64,000 bases of DNA from Marmoricola sp. Leaf446 (GCF_001424755.1 NZ_LMRF01000003.1:180241-244240); one strand, 5' to 3'. Shown: positions 29,983 to 38,607, numbered from the stretch's first letter. Numbers and translations: made by a program. The notes: generated from the sequence alone by a model not told the origin.

Positions 29983-30399
29983 TCAGCCCCCCGCCCGGGG
30001 CTCCCCGGGGTAGGTCCCGAAGGACCAGGCGTTCCCCTCGGGGTCCTCCAGCGAGAACTCCCACCCGTCGGGGCCGGCGTAGTCGGGGTTCTCCGGGGCG
30101 CGGGTGATCCTCGCCCCGGCGGCGACGGCGCGACCGTGGACGGCGCGGGGGTCGGCCGTGACGACGTAGAAGCCGGCGGCGCCCGGCGGTCGGGACAGGC
30201 CGTGGTCCTTCACGCTGCCGAACATCACGCCACCGCCCTCGGGCCAGTCCAGCTGGGCGTGGGCGACCTCGTGCTCGTCGCCGTAGACGGCGGTGGCCTC
30301 GAACCCGATCGCGACCAGGAAGTCGATCATCGCCCGCGGGTCACGGGCGTTGAAGGCGGGCCAGACGGTGGGAGGCGGGGTGCTCGCAGGATCGCTCAT
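29983..30399 (-). CDS. VOC-family (glyoxalase-like) protein
   Basis: 138 residues. A single vicinal-oxygen-chelate domain with paired beta-alpha-beta motifs: ARDPRAMIDFLVAIGFEATAV, HAQLDWPEGGGVMFGS, AGFYVVTADPRAVHGRAVAAGARI and the closing EFSLEDPEGNAWSFGTY with the usual metal-site Glu region. Such proteins range from dioxygenases to bleomycin-type resistance proteins; the substrate cannot be told. It starts 4 bp after the stop of the AraC-type regulator upstream, so they are probably co-transcribed. Confidence 0.82.
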   Translation of the reverse strand: MSDPASTPPPTVWPAFNARDPRAMIDFLVAIGFEATAVYGDEHEVAHAQLDWPEGGGVMFGSVKDHGLSRPPGAAGFYVVTADPRAVHGRAVAAGARITRAPENPDYAGPDGWEFSLEDPEGNAWSFGTYPGEPRAGG

Positions 30400-30403
30400 G
30401 GGC

Positions 30404-31246
30404 TCAGCCTGGCCGGTTGCGGTGGCCGCCGTCTTGGAGGTTTCGGCGCTCCTCGACCAGCCAGGCCGTCGGGGAGCAGCCGGCCATGGCGGTGAACTCC
30501 CGGGTCAGGTGGGCCTGGTCGGCGTACCCCGTCCCGAGCGCCAGGCCGGCGAGCCCGCGCTCGCCCGCGGCCAGCCGGGCCACGACGTGGTCGAAGCGGA
30601 ACGCCCGGGCCAGCGCCTTGGGCGTCACCCCGAGCTCGGCCCGCACGAGGTCGCGGAGGTGCCGCGGGCTCAGGCCGACCTCACGGGCGAGGTAGTCGAC
30701 GCGGCAGCGGCCGCGGCCGGCCCGCAGCACCTGCCAGGCGCGCACCACCTCGGGACGCACCCGGCGGCCCCGGTCGCTGGCGGCCAGACGCCGGCGCAGC
30801 CACTCCTCGGCGACCTGCAGCCGCTGCCCACCCGTCACCGAGGCGACGCGGTCGTGCAGCTCCGCGGCGACCGGGCCCAGCACGTCGACGCCGTCCTGGC
30901 CGACGCCGGTCAGCTCGGCCGCGGTGCACCCGAGCAGCCGTCGGGCGGCCAGCGGGTGCAGGGCCAGCTGCACCCCGCTCTGCCGGGTCGGCTGCTCGAC
31001 GCGGGCGGCGACGGGGTGCAGCCCCGCCAGCAGCACGTCGTACGCCGTGGCGCGCGACGCGTCGGGCGTCCCGGGCTCGGCGACGGTGCCGAAGGTGCGC
31101 ACCGGGCCGGCCGTGGAGACCACGAAGGTCAGCCAGGGCGAGGGCAGTCCGCGGTGCTCACCGGGCTCGAGCCCCGACGCGTCGTACGCGCACGCCGAGA
31201 CGACGCCGTCGGGCAGCGCCTCGTGGCCGCGGACGAAGGTCGTCAC
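30404..31246 (-). CDS. AraC-family transcriptional regulator
   Basis: 280 residues. The C-terminal ~100 residues hold the two helix-turn-helix motifs: VDYLAREVGLSPRHLRDLVRAELGVTPKAL and GLAGLALGTGYADQAHLTREFTAMAGCSPTAWL. The N-terminal domain (GLEPGEHRGLPSPWLTFVVS, RATAYDVLLAGLHPVAARVE) resembles the DUF6597-type sensor of actinobacterial AraC proteins. It is transcribed with the VOC gene, which is the likeliest target. Confidence 0.87.
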   Translation of the reverse strand: MTTFVRGHEALPDGVVSACAYDASGLEPGEHRGLPSPWLTFVVSTAGPVRTFGTVAEPGTPDASRATAYDVLLAGLHPVAARVEQPTRQSGVQLALHPLAARRLLGCTAAELTGVGQDGVDVLGPVAAELHDRVASVTGGQRLQVAEEWLRRRLAASDRGRRVRPEVVRAWQVLRAGRGRCRVDYLAREVGLSPRHLRDLVRAELGVTPKALARAFRFDHVVARLAAGERGLAGLALGTGYADQAHLTREFTAMAGCSPTAWLVEERRNLQDGGHRNRPG

Positions 31247-31286
31247 CCGGTCATGGTGCCCCGCGGGGAGGCCTTCCTGCGAGGGG

Positions 31287-32441
31287 TCAGCCCACCGGCA
31301 GCGACGGGTCGAGGTCGCGCGCGGCGTGGGCGTGGATCCGGCCGTCGGTGGTCGAGAGCCGGTCGCCGCTGCCGCCCCAGCGTCCGGCGATGATCTCGGC
31401 GGCGATGCTGACGGCGGTCTCCTCCGGCGTACGGGCGCCGAGGTCGAGGCCGATCGGGCTGTGCAGCCGACCGAGCTCCTCCTCGCTCAGGCCCGCCTCG
31501 CGGAGCCGGTCGAGCCGGTCGGTGTGGGTGCGCCGCGACCCCATCGCGCCGACGTAGGCGACCTCGGGGATCCGCAACGCCTTCTCGAGCACGGGCACGT
31601 CGAACTTCGGGTCGTGGGTCAGCACGCAGATCACCGTGCGGGGGTCGATACGCTCCGCCTCCAGCTCCTCGGCGAGGAACTTGTGCGGCCACTTCACGAT
31701 CACCTCGTCGGCCTCGGGGAAGCGCGTCGCCGTCGCGAACACCGGCCGGGCGTCGCAGACGGTGACGCGGTAGCCGAGGAACTTGCCGACCGAGGCCACG
31801 GCCGCCGCGAAGTCGATGGCGCCGAAGACCAGCATCCGTGGCGCGGGCGCGAAGGCCCACACGAAGACCCGCATTCCCTCGCCGCGCCGCTCGCCGTCGG
31901 GGCCGTAGGTCAGCGTCGCGTTGTGGCCCGAGGCGAGCAGCCCCCGGGCGTCGTCGGACACGGCGTCGGTGGCGCGGTCGCTGCCGAGCCGGCCCCCCAC
32001 CTCCTCGGGCCGTACGACGAGCCGCCGACCCAGCCACGCGGGGTCGGGGTGCTCGATCACGGTCGCCAGGGCGACCGGGCGGCCGGCGGCGATGTCGGCC
32101 GCGACCTCGCCGAGCTCGGGGAAGGTCTGCTGGTCGACCTTCTCGACGTAGACGTCGAGGATGCCGCCACAGGTCAGTCCGACCGAGAACGCGTCCTCGT
32201 CGGACACGCCGTAGCGCTGCAGCACCGGCGCCCCGCTGCCCACGACGTCCTGGCCGAGCTCGTAGACCGCGCCCTCGACGCAGCCGCCGGAGACCGACCC
32301 GACGGCCTCGCCGCCGGGTCCCACCAGCATGGACGCGCCGGCGGGCCGGGGCGCGGACTGGAAGGTGGCCACCACGGTGCCCACCCCCACGGTCTCCCCC
32401 TGCTCCCACCAGCGCAGCAGGTCGTCGAGGACCTCACGCAC
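31287..32441 (-). CDS. XdhC/CoxI-family protein
   Basis: 384 residues from a GTG at 32441. The N-terminal XdhC_CoxI domain includes VGTVVATFQSAPRPAGASMLVG and VSGGCVEGAVYELGQDVV (conserved GGCVE). The C-terminal XdhC Rossmann domain includes MLVFGAIDFAAAVASVGKFLGYRVTVCDARPVFAT, VICVLTHDPKFDVPVL and VAYVGAMGSRRTHTDRLDRL. XdhC proteins receive molybdenum cofactor and support its sulfuration and insertion into xanthine dehydrogenase or CO dehydrogenase-type enzymes. The start overlaps the VWA gene by 8 bp. No hydroxylase structural genes are in the window, so its client is elsewhere. Confidence 0.9.
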   Translation of the reverse strand: MREVLDDLLRWWEQGETVGVGTVVATFQSAPRPAGASMLVGPGGEAVGSVSGGCVEGAVYELGQDVVGSGAPVLQRYGVSDEDAFSVGLTCGGILDVYVEKVDQQTFPELGEVAADIAAGRPVALATVIEHPDPAWLGRRLVVRPEEVGGRLGSDRATDAVSDDARGLLASGHNATLTYGPDGERRGEGMRVFVWAFAPAPRMLVFGAIDFAAAVASVGKFLGYRVTVCDARPVFATATRFPEADEVIVKWPHKFLAEELEAERIDPRTVICVLTHDPKFDVPVLEKALRIPEVAYVGAMGSRRTHTDRLDRLREAGLSEEELGRLHSPIGLDLGARTPEETAVSIAAEIIAGRWGGSGDRLSTTDGRIHAHAARDLDPSLPVG

Positions 32442-33594
32442 GGCCGATCACCTCCAGCACCTCGTCGAACGCACGCAGGGAGTGCCCTGCCACGAAGTCG
32501 TCGCAGTGCGGCAGCACCGCCTCGATCCCCCGCTGCACCGGCTCGTAGCCGTCCTTGCCGCGGTGGGGGTTGACCCAGACCACCCGGCGGGCCAGTCGCT
32601 GCAGCCGCTGCACCTGCTCGCCGAGCTCGACCGCGTCACCGCGCTCCCAGCCGTCGGAGAAGACCACCACGACCGCGCCGCGGGCCATGCCGCGCGCGCC
32701 CCACAGGTCGAGGAACGCCTTCATCGTCTCGCCCAGCCGGGTGCCGCCCGACCAGTCGGGCACCTCCTCGCCCGCGCGCACCAGGGCGCGGTCGGGGTCG
32801 GCGGTGCGCATCGCGGTGGTGACCCGGGTCAGCCGCGTGCCGAGGGTGAAGACCTCGACGCGGCTGCGGCCGCGACCGGCCTCGGCGGTGCGCGTCACGA
32901 GGTGGCACAGCCGCAGGATCGCGTCGGCGTAGGGCCGCATCGACGCGGACACGTCGACGAGCAGCACGACGCGGCGCGGCGTGGTGCCCCGGCGGCGGTG
33001 CTCGACGGCAGCCGGCTCGCCCATCCGGCGCAGCGTGGTGCGCAGCGTGCGGTGGACGTCGACCTCGCCCCGCCTCCAGGCCGTGCGCCGCGTGGCGCGC
33101 CGCTGCGGCAGCCGCGGCCGCAGCGCGCGGATCATCGCGTCGAGCAGCGCCTTCTCGTCGGGCCGGAGCGTGGCGACGTCGCGCCGGCTGAGCACCTCGA
33201 CGTCGCTCGCGGCGGACGCGACCGTGTCGGGGGTGTCCTCGCCGCCGCTCTCGCCGCCGTCGCCCAGGGGCAGCGGCGAGCGGATCTCGCGCGGCTTCTC
33301 CGAGGGGATGCTGCGCGGCAGCCGCTCCCGCGAGCCGAACCATGCCTCGAAGACGTGCTCGTAGCGCAGCAGGTCGTCGGGGCCGCTGCACAGCGTCGCG
33401 CGGCCGGCCCGGAAGACCGCCGCCCCGTCGCCCGCGTCGACCAGGGCCGCCGCCTGGAGGAACACCGCGGCCCGGTCGTGGGTGACGCCCATCCCCGCCG
33501 CGCGCAGCGCGCGGGTGAATCCGAGCAGGACCTCGTCGGCCTCGTGCGCGACGGGCGCGGAGACCAGCGGGGGCGGCACGGGCAGGGAGGTCAT
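32434..33594 (-). CDS. CoxE-like VWA-domain protein
   Basis: 386 residues. The C-terminal ~180 residues form a von Willebrand A domain with a MIDAS motif VVLLVDVSASMRPYADAIL, a threonine/glycine segment (DWSGGTRLGETM) and VVVVFSDGWERGDAVELGEQ. The N-terminal part (VAHEADEVLLGFTRALRAAGMGV) is typical of CoxE. CoxE works with a MoxR-type ATPase in maturing the Mo/Cu site of CO dehydrogenase or related hydroxylases. The start lies 1 bp after the MoxR stop, and the end overlaps xdhC, so the three genes form one operon. Confidence 0.9.
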   Translation of the reverse strand: MTSLPVPPPLVSAPVAHEADEVLLGFTRALRAAGMGVTHDRAAVFLQAAALVDAGDGAAVFRAGRATLCSGPDDLLRYEHVFEAWFGSRERLPRSIPSEKPREIRSPLPLGDGGESGGEDTPDTVASAASDVEVLSRRDVATLRPDEKALLDAMIRALRPRLPQRRATRRTAWRRGEVDVHRTLRTTLRRMGEPAAVEHRRRGTTPRRVVLLVDVSASMRPYADAILRLCHLVTRTAEAGRGRSRVEVFTLGTRLTRVTTAMRTADPDRALVRAGEEVPDWSGGTRLGETMKAFLDLWGARGMARGAVVVVFSDGWERGDAVELGEQVQRLQRLARRVVWVNPHRGKDGYEPVQRGIEAVLPHCDDFVAGHSLRAFDEVLEVIGRA

Positions 33595-33595
33595 C

Positions 33596-34489
33596 TCAGC
33601 CGGCCAGCATCCGGTCGAGGGCCTGCTTCACGCGGTCGGTGTCCTCGCGGTACTTCACCACGGTGCCGAGCGTGCGCGAGGCGGTGTCGAGGTCGAGCTC
33701 CTCCGCGCCGAGACGCTGCAGCGCACGGGCCCAGTCGAGGGTCTCGGCGACGCCGGGCGCCTTGAGGAGGTGCTCGGTGCGCAGCCCCTGCACGACGGTC
33801 GCGACCTGCTCGGCGAGCTGCTCGCTGACCTCGGGCAGCCGGCTGCGCACGATGGCGACCTCGCGGGCCAGGCCCGGGTGGTCGATCCAGTGGTAGAGGC
33901 AGCGGCGCTTGAGCGCGTCGTGGAGCTCGCGGGTGCGGTTGGAGGTGAGCACCACCAGCGGCGGGGTGGCGGCCACGACGGTGCCGAGCTCGGGGATGCT
34001 CACCGACCAGCTGGAGAGCACCTCGAGCAGGAACGCCTCGAACTCGTCGTCGGCCCGGTCGACCTCGTCGACCAGCAGCACCGCCGGCGCCTGGCGCAGC
34101 GCCTGCAGCACCGGCCGGGCGAGCAGGAACCGCTCGTCGAACAGCGACTTCTCGGCCTCGCCGGCGTCGAACGCGCCCTCCCCCGGCGCCCGCGACGCGG
34201 CAGCGGCCTCGAGGGTGCGCAGGTGCAGGATCTGGCGCGCGAAGTCCCAGTCGTAGAGCGCCTGCGAGGCGTCGATGCCCTCGTAGCACTGGAGCCGGAT
34301 CAGCGGCGTGCCCGTCAGCTCGGCCAGCGCCTCGGCCAGGGCCGTCTTGCCGGTGCCGGGCTCGCCCTCGAGCAGCAGCGGTCGCTGCATCGAGGCGCTC
34401 AGGAACACGACCGTGGCCAGGTCGTCGTCGGCGAGGTAGCCGGTGCTCGCGAGGGCAGCCGTCACCGCGTCCGGAGAAGTGAGCTCCAT
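33596..34489 (-). CDS. MoxR-family AAA+ ATPase (CoxD-like)
   Basis: 297 residues. Walker A is LLLEGEPGTGKTALAEAL, Walker B is VLLVDEVDRADDEFEAFLLE, and sensor/arginine regions are VVLTSNRTRELHDALKRRCLYHWIDHP. The size and its coupling to a VWA/CoxE protein match the CoxD group of MoxR chaperones, which remodel molybdenum hydroxylases. It follows the phosphotransferase-like gene by 9 bp. Confidence 0.92.
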   Translation of the reverse strand: MELTSPDAVTAALASTGYLADDDLATVVFLSASMQRPLLLEGEPGTGKTALAEALAELTGTPLIRLQCYEGIDASQALYDWDFARQILHLRTLEAAAASRAPGEGAFDAGEAEKSLFDERFLLARPVLQALRQAPAVLLVDEVDRADDEFEAFLLEVLSSWSVSIPELGTVVAATPPLVVLTSNRTRELHDALKRRCLYHWIDHPGLAREVAIVRSRLPEVSEQLAEQVATVVQGLRTEHLLKAPGVAETLDWARALQRLGAEELDLDTASRTLGTVVKYREDTDRVKQALDRMLAG

Positions 34490-34498
34490 GCGGCGAGG

Positions 34499-35449
34499 CT
34501 ACGTCCGGCCGGTTGGTCCCGGGTTGGCGAGCAGCAGCCGCGCGCTGCCGAGCAGCCGCTCACCCAGCACGGTGCCCCCGAAGCCGAGCACGTGCAGGCC
34601 GGTGGAGACGCGCTCGAGGTAGGCCCAGCGCCAGGTCCGGTCGCGGTCGACGCCCGCCCGCTCGGCGACGCGGTCGCACCAGCCCTCCAGGAGCGGCCGG
34701 CCGCCGTCCTCGAGGCGGCGGGTCCACTCCCGCAGCGTCACCCCGAGGTCGTACGCCGGGTCGCAGACGAACCCGTCCGGGTCGACCATCACGTGCCCGG
34801 CCGGGGCGCCGTCGCGCGGCTGCTGCGTGCGCAGCGCGTTGGCCGGGTGGGGGTCGCCGTGCGCCACGACGCTCGGGTCCGGGCCGGGGGCGGCCAGCTC
34901 CTCGGCGTACGCCAGGGCCTGGCGGAGGACGTCGCGGTCGCAGGGGTGGCCCAGCCGGGCGTCGGTGTCGAGCACGAGCGCGCGCAGCGAGAGGGCCTTG
35001 GGCTGGGCCTCCGGCACCGTGCCGAGCGGGAGCCGCCACGCCTCGCGCAGCGTGTCGACCAGCACGTCGAGGGTGCGGGTCGGCTCGCCCGGCGTCTGCT
35101 CCAGCGACCGGCCGAGCCGCTCGAGCAGGAGGGCGTCGTGGTGGGCGTCGTGGTCGTGGAGCACGGCGTACCCCCGACCGGCCGCCGCCGCGAGCACCGG
35201 CACCTCGCCCGGCGTCACCGCGCTGGGGTCGGGCATCCGCAGCTTGACGACGCGGTCCTCGCCGTCGGCGGTGCGCGCTGCCACGACGTACGACGCGCTG
35301 CCGCCGGGCAGGCCGCGACCCCACGACAGCGACCACCGGTCGGCCAGCTCGCCCAGGGCGGCCGGCAGACCGTCGAGCCACGCCCGCCCGACCTCGCCGA
35401 GCGACTCCACCCGCTGGCGCGCCAGCGGCTGCAGCCTCACCTCGTGCAC
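34499..35449 (-). CDS. aminoglycoside phosphotransferase-like kinase
   Basis: 316 residues from the GTG at 35449. The APH/ChoK-type kinase fold shows a nucleotide loop ([30 protein letters not shown]), the catalytic loop [15 protein letters not shown] (HGDxxxxN) and the metal motif [18 protein letters not shown] (D in place of the usual GD-start). Members phosphorylate antibiotics, choline or other small alcohols; resistance is not implied. It heads a transcript that continues into the MoxR, CoxE and XdhC genes, a link that has no known functional reason. CAGACT lies 7 nt before the start. Confidence 0.82.
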   Translation of the reverse strand: MHEVRLQPLARQRVESLGEVGRAWLDGLPAALGELADRWSLSWGRGLPGGSASYVVAARTADGEDRVVKLRMPDPSAVTPGEVPVLAAAAGRGYAVLHDHDAHHDALLLERLGRSLEQTPGEPTRTLDVLVDTLREAWRLPLGTVPEAQPKALSLRALVLDTDARLGHPCDRDVLRQALAYAEELAAPGPDPSVVAHGDPHPANALRTQQPRDGAPAGHVMVDPDGFVCDPAYDLGVTLREWTRRLEDGGRPLLEGWCDRVAERAGVDRDRTWRWAYLERVSTGLHVLGFGGTVLGERLLGSARLLLANPGPTGRT

Positions 35450-35456
35450 GCCGGAC

Positions 35457-35462
35457 AGTCTG
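35457..35462 (-). promoter_or_regulatory. -10-like box CAGACT before the phosphotransferase gene
   Basis: CAGACT on the minus strand ends 7 nt before the GTG at 35449. It mirrors the box at 35494-35499 for the divergent gene. Confidence 0.3.
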
Positions 35463-35493
35463 CCCGGACCCGCGCGGGTCACCGGCCGCGCGG

Positions 35494-35499
35494 CAGACT
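35494..35499 (+). promoter_or_regulatory. -10-like box CAGACT before the DUF2256/DUF3253 gene
   Basis: CAGACT ends 6 nt before the GTG at 35506, consistent with a leaderless transcript. Confidence 0.3.
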
Positions 35500-35505
35500 G
35501 GGGCG

Positions 35506-35883
35506 GTGCCTCCCGCCGACAAGACCTGCGCCTCCTGCGGCCGCCGCATCGAGTGGCGCAAGAAGTGGGAGCGCGACTGGGACGACGTGAAGTACTGCTC
35601 CACCGCGTGCCGCAAGCACAAGGTCTCGGCCACCGACGAGCGCCTCGAGGCCTCGATCCTCGACCTGCTCGCCGGTCGCAGGGGCGGGTCGACCATCTGC
35701 CCGTCGGAGGCCGCCCGCGCCGTGGGCGGCGACGCCGACGACGCCTGGCGCGAGCTGATGGAGCCCGCCCGCCGCGCGGCCCGACGGCTGGTCGCGGCCG
35801 GCGAGGTCGAGATCACCCAGGGCGGCAAGGTCGTCGACCCTTCCACCGCCAAGGGCGCGATCCGGATCAGGAAGGCCCGCTAG
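35506..35883 (+). CDS. DUF2256 + DUF3253 protein
   Basis: 125 residues from a GTG. The N-terminal DUF2256-like zinc-binding motif is [24 protein letters not shown] followed by STACR (two CxxC/CxxxC pairs). The DUF3253 part follows: [31 protein letters not shown] through [20 protein letters not shown], a winged-helix-like fold. The fusion is known in actinobacteria; its role is unknown, though the fold suggests nucleic-acid binding. Its 3' end overlaps the convergent MobA-like gene by 17 bp. Confidence 0.85.
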   Translation: MPPADKTCASCGRRIEWRKKWERDWDDVKYCSTACRKHKVSATDERLEASILDLLAGRRGGSTICPSEAARAVGGDADDAWRELMEPARRAARRLVAAGEVEITQGGKVVDPSTAKGAIRIRKAR

Positions 35884-36433
35884 GCCCCTCGACCAGACCG
35901 TCGGGCGTGTCCTGGTCGGTCCCGGTGGCGAGGTCGCCGCACTCCACGAGCGCCACCTCGTGGGTCCCCAGGTAGGCCTTCGCCCCCTGGTCGCCCACCG
36001 CCGCCGCGGCGACGCCGGCCCAGTGGTCGCGGCCCAGCAGCACGGGATGGCCCGGCGTCCCGTCGTACGCCGCCCGCGCGAGCAGCGACGGGTCGACCGG
36101 CCGCTCCAGCAGCCGGCCCACCACCCGCGCGTCGACGTCGGGCAGGTCGACCAGCGTGACCACGCACCTCCTCGACGCCGAGCCGGCGAGGTGCCGCAGC
36201 CCCGCCCGCAGCGAGGCGCCCATGCCGTCGGACCAGTCGTCGGCGACGACCACGTCCACCCCCACGGGCACCAGCGGGCGGGCCGCCTCGGCCTGCGCAC
36301 CCAGCACGACGACCACCCGGTCGCAGCCGGCCAACGAGGCCACGGCGCGGGGCAGCCAGCCCTCGACCAACGCCTTGGGGCGTCCCATCCGGCGCCCGGC
36401 GCCGGCGGCGAGGAGGAGCCCGGTCGTGGTCAC
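35867..36433 (-). CDS. MobA/MocA-like molybdenum cofactor nucleotidyltransferase
   Basis: 188 residues. The N-terminal signature [21 protein letters not shown] is the MobA-like NTP-transferase loop. [34 protein letters not shown] and [18 protein letters not shown] (metal Asp) match the MocA group, which makes molybdopterin cytosine or adenine dinucleotide for hydroxylases. Final residues EGPSGPS are non-conserved. Together with the XdhC, CoxE and MoxR genes nearby it supports a molybdenum-hydroxylase maturation set. The start is GTG at 36433, with CATGAT 6 nt upstream. Confidence 0.87.
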   Translation of the reverse strand: MTTTGLLLAAGAGRRMGRPKALVEGWLPRAVASLAGCDRVVVVLGAQAEAARPLVPVGVDVVVADDWSDGMGASLRAGLRHLAGSASRRCVVTLVDLPDVDARVVGRLLERPVDPSLLARAAYDGTPGHPVLLGRDHWAGVAAAAVGDQGAKAYLGTHEVALVECGDLATGTDQDTPDGLVEGPSGPS

Positions 36434-36439
36434 GGAGCG

Positions 36440-36445
36440 ATCATG
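36440..36445 (-). promoter_or_regulatory. -10 box CATGAT before the MobA-like gene
   Basis: CATGAT on the minus strand ends 6 nt before the GTG at 36433. The LexA-type box starts 6 bp further upstream, near where a -35 element would lie. Confidence 0.35.
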
Positions 36446-36451
36446 CCCCTA

Positions 36452-36463
36452 GAACACGTGTTC
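36452..36463. promoter_or_regulatory. LexA-type SOS box
   Basis: GAACACGTGTTC is a perfect 12-bp palindrome of the form GAAC-N4-GTTC, within TAGAACACGTGTTCGAAC. This matches the actinobacterial SOS box (TCGAAC-N4-GTTCGA) at 11 of 12 fixed positions. It lies 22 bp before the AlkB-like ATG, overlapping the -35 region of that promoter. Confidence 0.75.
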
Positions 36464-36472
36464 GAACGACGC

Positions 36473-36478
36473 TACGCT
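36473..36478 (+). promoter_or_regulatory. -10 box TACGCT before the AlkB-like gene
   Basis: TACGCT ends 7 nt before the ATG at 36486, with no ribosome site; the SOS box sits 9 bp upstream of it. Confidence 0.5.
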
Positions 36479-36485
36479 GGGCCGC

Positions 36486-37112
36486 ATGTCCGTGGACTTC
36501 CAGGCCTCGCTGTTCGAGGGCTCGCACGTGGGCGTCGGCCCGCTCGCGGGGCGGGTGCGGCGCACCGAGCTGAGCCGCGGCGCGTGGGTGGACCTGCTGC
36601 CCGGCTGGTTCGAGGGCGCCGACCAGGTCTTCGAGGACCTCGTCGCGCGGATCCCCTGGCGCGCCGAGAAGCGGCCGATGTACGACGGCGTCGTCGACGT
36701 GCCCCGACTGCTCCACACCTACGGCATTGGCGACCCGCTGCCCCACCCGGCGCTGGTCGAGGCGCGCGAGGCGCTGTCGGCCCACTACGCGCCGGAGCTG
36801 GGCGAGCCGTTCGTGACGGCCGGCTGCTGCTACTACCGCGACGGCCGCGACTCGGTCGCCTGGCACGGCGACGACCTCGGCCGCGGCCGGACCGTCGACA
36901 CGATGGTCGCCATCGTCTCCTTCGGCTCCCCGCGCAAGCTGCAGCTGCGACCCGTCGGCGGACAGCTCGCCGTCAGCCACGCCCTGGGCCACGGCGACCT
37001 CGTCGTGATGGGCGGCTCGTGCCAGCGCACCTGGGAGCACGCCGTGCCCAAGACCGCGCGACCGGTCGGACCCCGCATCAGCGTGCAGTTCCGGCCGCGC
37101 AACGTGTTCTGA
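36486..37112 (+). CDS. AlkB-like 2-oxoglutarate/Fe(II) dioxygenase
   Basis: 208 residues. The Fe(II) triad is HxD in VAWHGDDLGRGR and the distal His in TWEHAVPKTARP; the 2-oxoglutarate-binding arginine lies in PRISVQFRPRNVF. FVTAGCCYYRDGRDSVAWH and VSFGSPRKLQLRPVGG also match the AlkB family. Members reverse alkylation damage in DNA or RNA by oxidative demethylation. The promoter carries a LexA-type box, so induction by DNA damage is likely; in E. coli alkB belongs to the Ada response instead. The start is the ATG at 36486. Confidence 0.92.
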   Translation: MSVDFQASLFEGSHVGVGPLAGRVRRTELSRGAWVDLLPGWFEGADQVFEDLVARIPWRAEKRPMYDGVVDVPRLLHTYGIGDPLPHPALVEAREALSAHYAPELGEPFVTAGCCYYRDGRDSVAWHGDDLGRGRTVDTMVAIVSFGSPRKLQLRPVGGQLAVSHALGHGDLVVMGGSCQRTWEHAVPKTARPVGPRISVQFRPRNVF

Positions 37113-37142
37113 GGGGCGGCGGCGCCGGGCGCGGCCCCGGCC

Positions 37143-37179
37143 GGTCGAGGAGGTCGCGCAGCGACCGTCACGGGACCGG
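37143..37179 (-). repeat. hairpin repeat family C, copy 1
   Basis: Read on the minus strand it is GTGACGGTCGC-TGC-GCGACC-TCCTCGACC with a 6-bp stem and 3-nt loop. It matches the copy at 38615-38651 at 33 of 37 positions in inverted orientation, bracketing the HNH gene. Confidence 0.8.
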
Positions 37180-37193
37180 CCGACCCCGGCCCC

Positions 37194-37225
37194 GGAGGAG
37201 GGACGAAGTCCCGTCTCGAAAGGCC
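37194..37225 (-). repeat. hairpin repeat family C, copy 2
   Basis: On the minus strand it reads CTTTCGAGACGGGAC-TTC-GTCCCTCCTCC. It has the same layout as other copies: TTTCGAGACG, then a short perfect stem with a 3-nt loop, then CCTCCTC. Confidence 0.7.
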
Positions 37226-37326
37226 ATGCGGACCGGCCGCAATCTTTCGAGGAGTCGTGTCCAGATCCCGGTCAAAAGGCCAGGTCAGCGTCTGGTTCTG
37301 TCAGTGGTCGGTGCTTGGATTGGTCT

Positions 37327-38607
37327 ATGCGCGACCAGGTCGAGACCCCCACCAGCGGGCACCCGCTGGCGGAGTTCACGACCCGGCTCCGGGACCGGTT
37401 GGACGCGCTGACCGACCCCGCCCAGTCGCGTCCGGTGTGGGCCCTGGACGCCGCCGAGCAGCGGCACGTGCTGACCGAGCTAGCCGCCGCCACCGCCCAG
37501 CTGGAGGCACTGCGGCTGCAGGTCCTCGCCGAGGCCGACCGCTCCGGCGCCACCGGAGCCGAGGCGTCCGCCTCGGCCGCCGAGTGGGTCGCAAGTCAGA
37601 CCCGGCAGCGCCGCAGCCACGCCCGCTCCGACCTCAAGCTTGCACGATCGCTGGAGCAGCACCAGCCCACCGCGAGTGGCTTGGCCGCCGGCGTCGTCAA
37701 CGCCGACCAGGCCCGCGTCATCGTCCGCTCCGTCGACCGGCTCCCGATCGACGGCGACTTCGCCATCGACCCCGACCGGCGGCTCGCCGCGGAGCACCAC
37801 CTCGTCGCCCTCGCGCGCCACCACGACGCAAAGGACCTCGAGGTCCTCGGAGCTCGGGTGTTCGAGGTGATCGCACCCGACCTGGCCGAGGCCTACGAAG
37901 GCCGCCTGCTCGTAGCCCAGGAAGCCGTGGCCGCGCGCAAGACCAGCCTCACGATGTCGGACTCCGGCGACGGCCAGGTTCGTGGCAGGTTCACCATCCC
38001 TGCGCTGCACGGCGCGATCCTCTCCAAGGCCATCCTCGGGCTCGCCTCACCCGCCCGGTCCGACGACGTCGTCATCGACCCCGACCTCCCGACACCAGTA
38101 CGCCACGGTGTCGCGTTCACCCAGCTCCTTGAAGCCCTGCCCGCCGACGGCCTCCCCACCGTCGCCGGCGGCGACATCACCGTCGTGGTCACGATGCGCC
38201 ACGACCAGCTGCTGGCCGACCTGGCGTCCGTCGGCGTCGCCACGCTGGACACCGGCACCCGCATCTCCGCCGGCGAAGCGAGACGCCTGGCGTGCGCCCA
38301 CCGGATCCTGCCCGCCGTCCTCGACGGAGCATCGGTCCCCCTCGACCTGGGCCGGTCACGTCGGCTGCACACCAGGACCCAACGGCTGGCGCTGGCGCAG
38401 CGCGACCGCGGCTGCACCGCCCAGGGCTGCGACAAGCCACCCGCGATGTGCCACGCCCACCACGACCACCCCTGGTCAGCAGGAGGGGGCACCAGCCTCG
38501 ACAATGGCCGGCTGCTCTGCGGTCACCACCACCGCCGCGTCCACGACCCGGCATACCACCACCACCTCACCCCCGACGGCACCCTCGAGTTCCGCCGGCG
38601 GGAGTGA
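37327..38607 (+). CDS. HNH endonuclease, DUF222 / 13E12 repeat family
   Basis: 426 residues from the ATG at 37327. The N-terminal DUF222 region (EFTTRLRDRLDALTDPAQSR, VLTELAAATAQLEALRLQVL, AEWVASQTRQRRSHARSDLK) leads to a C-terminal HNH nuclease motif: RDRGCTAQGCDKPPAMCHAHH, DHPWSAGGGTSLDNGRLLC, GHHHRRVHDPAYHHH. This is the multi-copy 13E12 family of actinobacteria, thought to be mobile or homing-like. The gene is bracketed by inverted copies of a 37-nt repeat (37143-37179 and 38615-38651), which supports that view. There is no obvious promoter; the 214 bp upstream contain repeat copies. Confidence 0.93.
   Translation: MRDQVETPTSGHPLAEFTTRLRDRLDALTDPAQSRPVWALDAAEQRHVLTELAAATAQLEALRLQVLAEADRSGATGAEASASAAEWVASQTRQRRSHARSDLKLARSLEQHQPTASGLAAGVVNADQARVIVRSVDRLPIDGDFAIDPDRRLAAEHHLVALARHHDAKDLEVLGARVFEVIAPDLAEAYEGRLLVAQEAVAARKTSLTMSDSGDGQVRGRFTIPALHGAILSKAILGLASPARSDDVVIDPDLPTPVRHGVAFTQLLEALPADGLPTVAGGDITVVVTMRHDQLLADLASVGVATLDTGTRISAGEARRLACAHRILPAVLDGASVPLDLGRSRRLHTRTQRLALAQRDRGCTAQGCDKPPAMCHAHHDHPWSAGGGTSLDNGRLLCGHHHRRVHDPAYHHHLTPDGTLEFRRRE

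Noticed and set aside
34499-35449. Aminoglycoside resistance gene
   Set aside because: The kinase fold is broad, and the operon context is metalloenzyme maturation; there is no evidence for antibiotic substrates.
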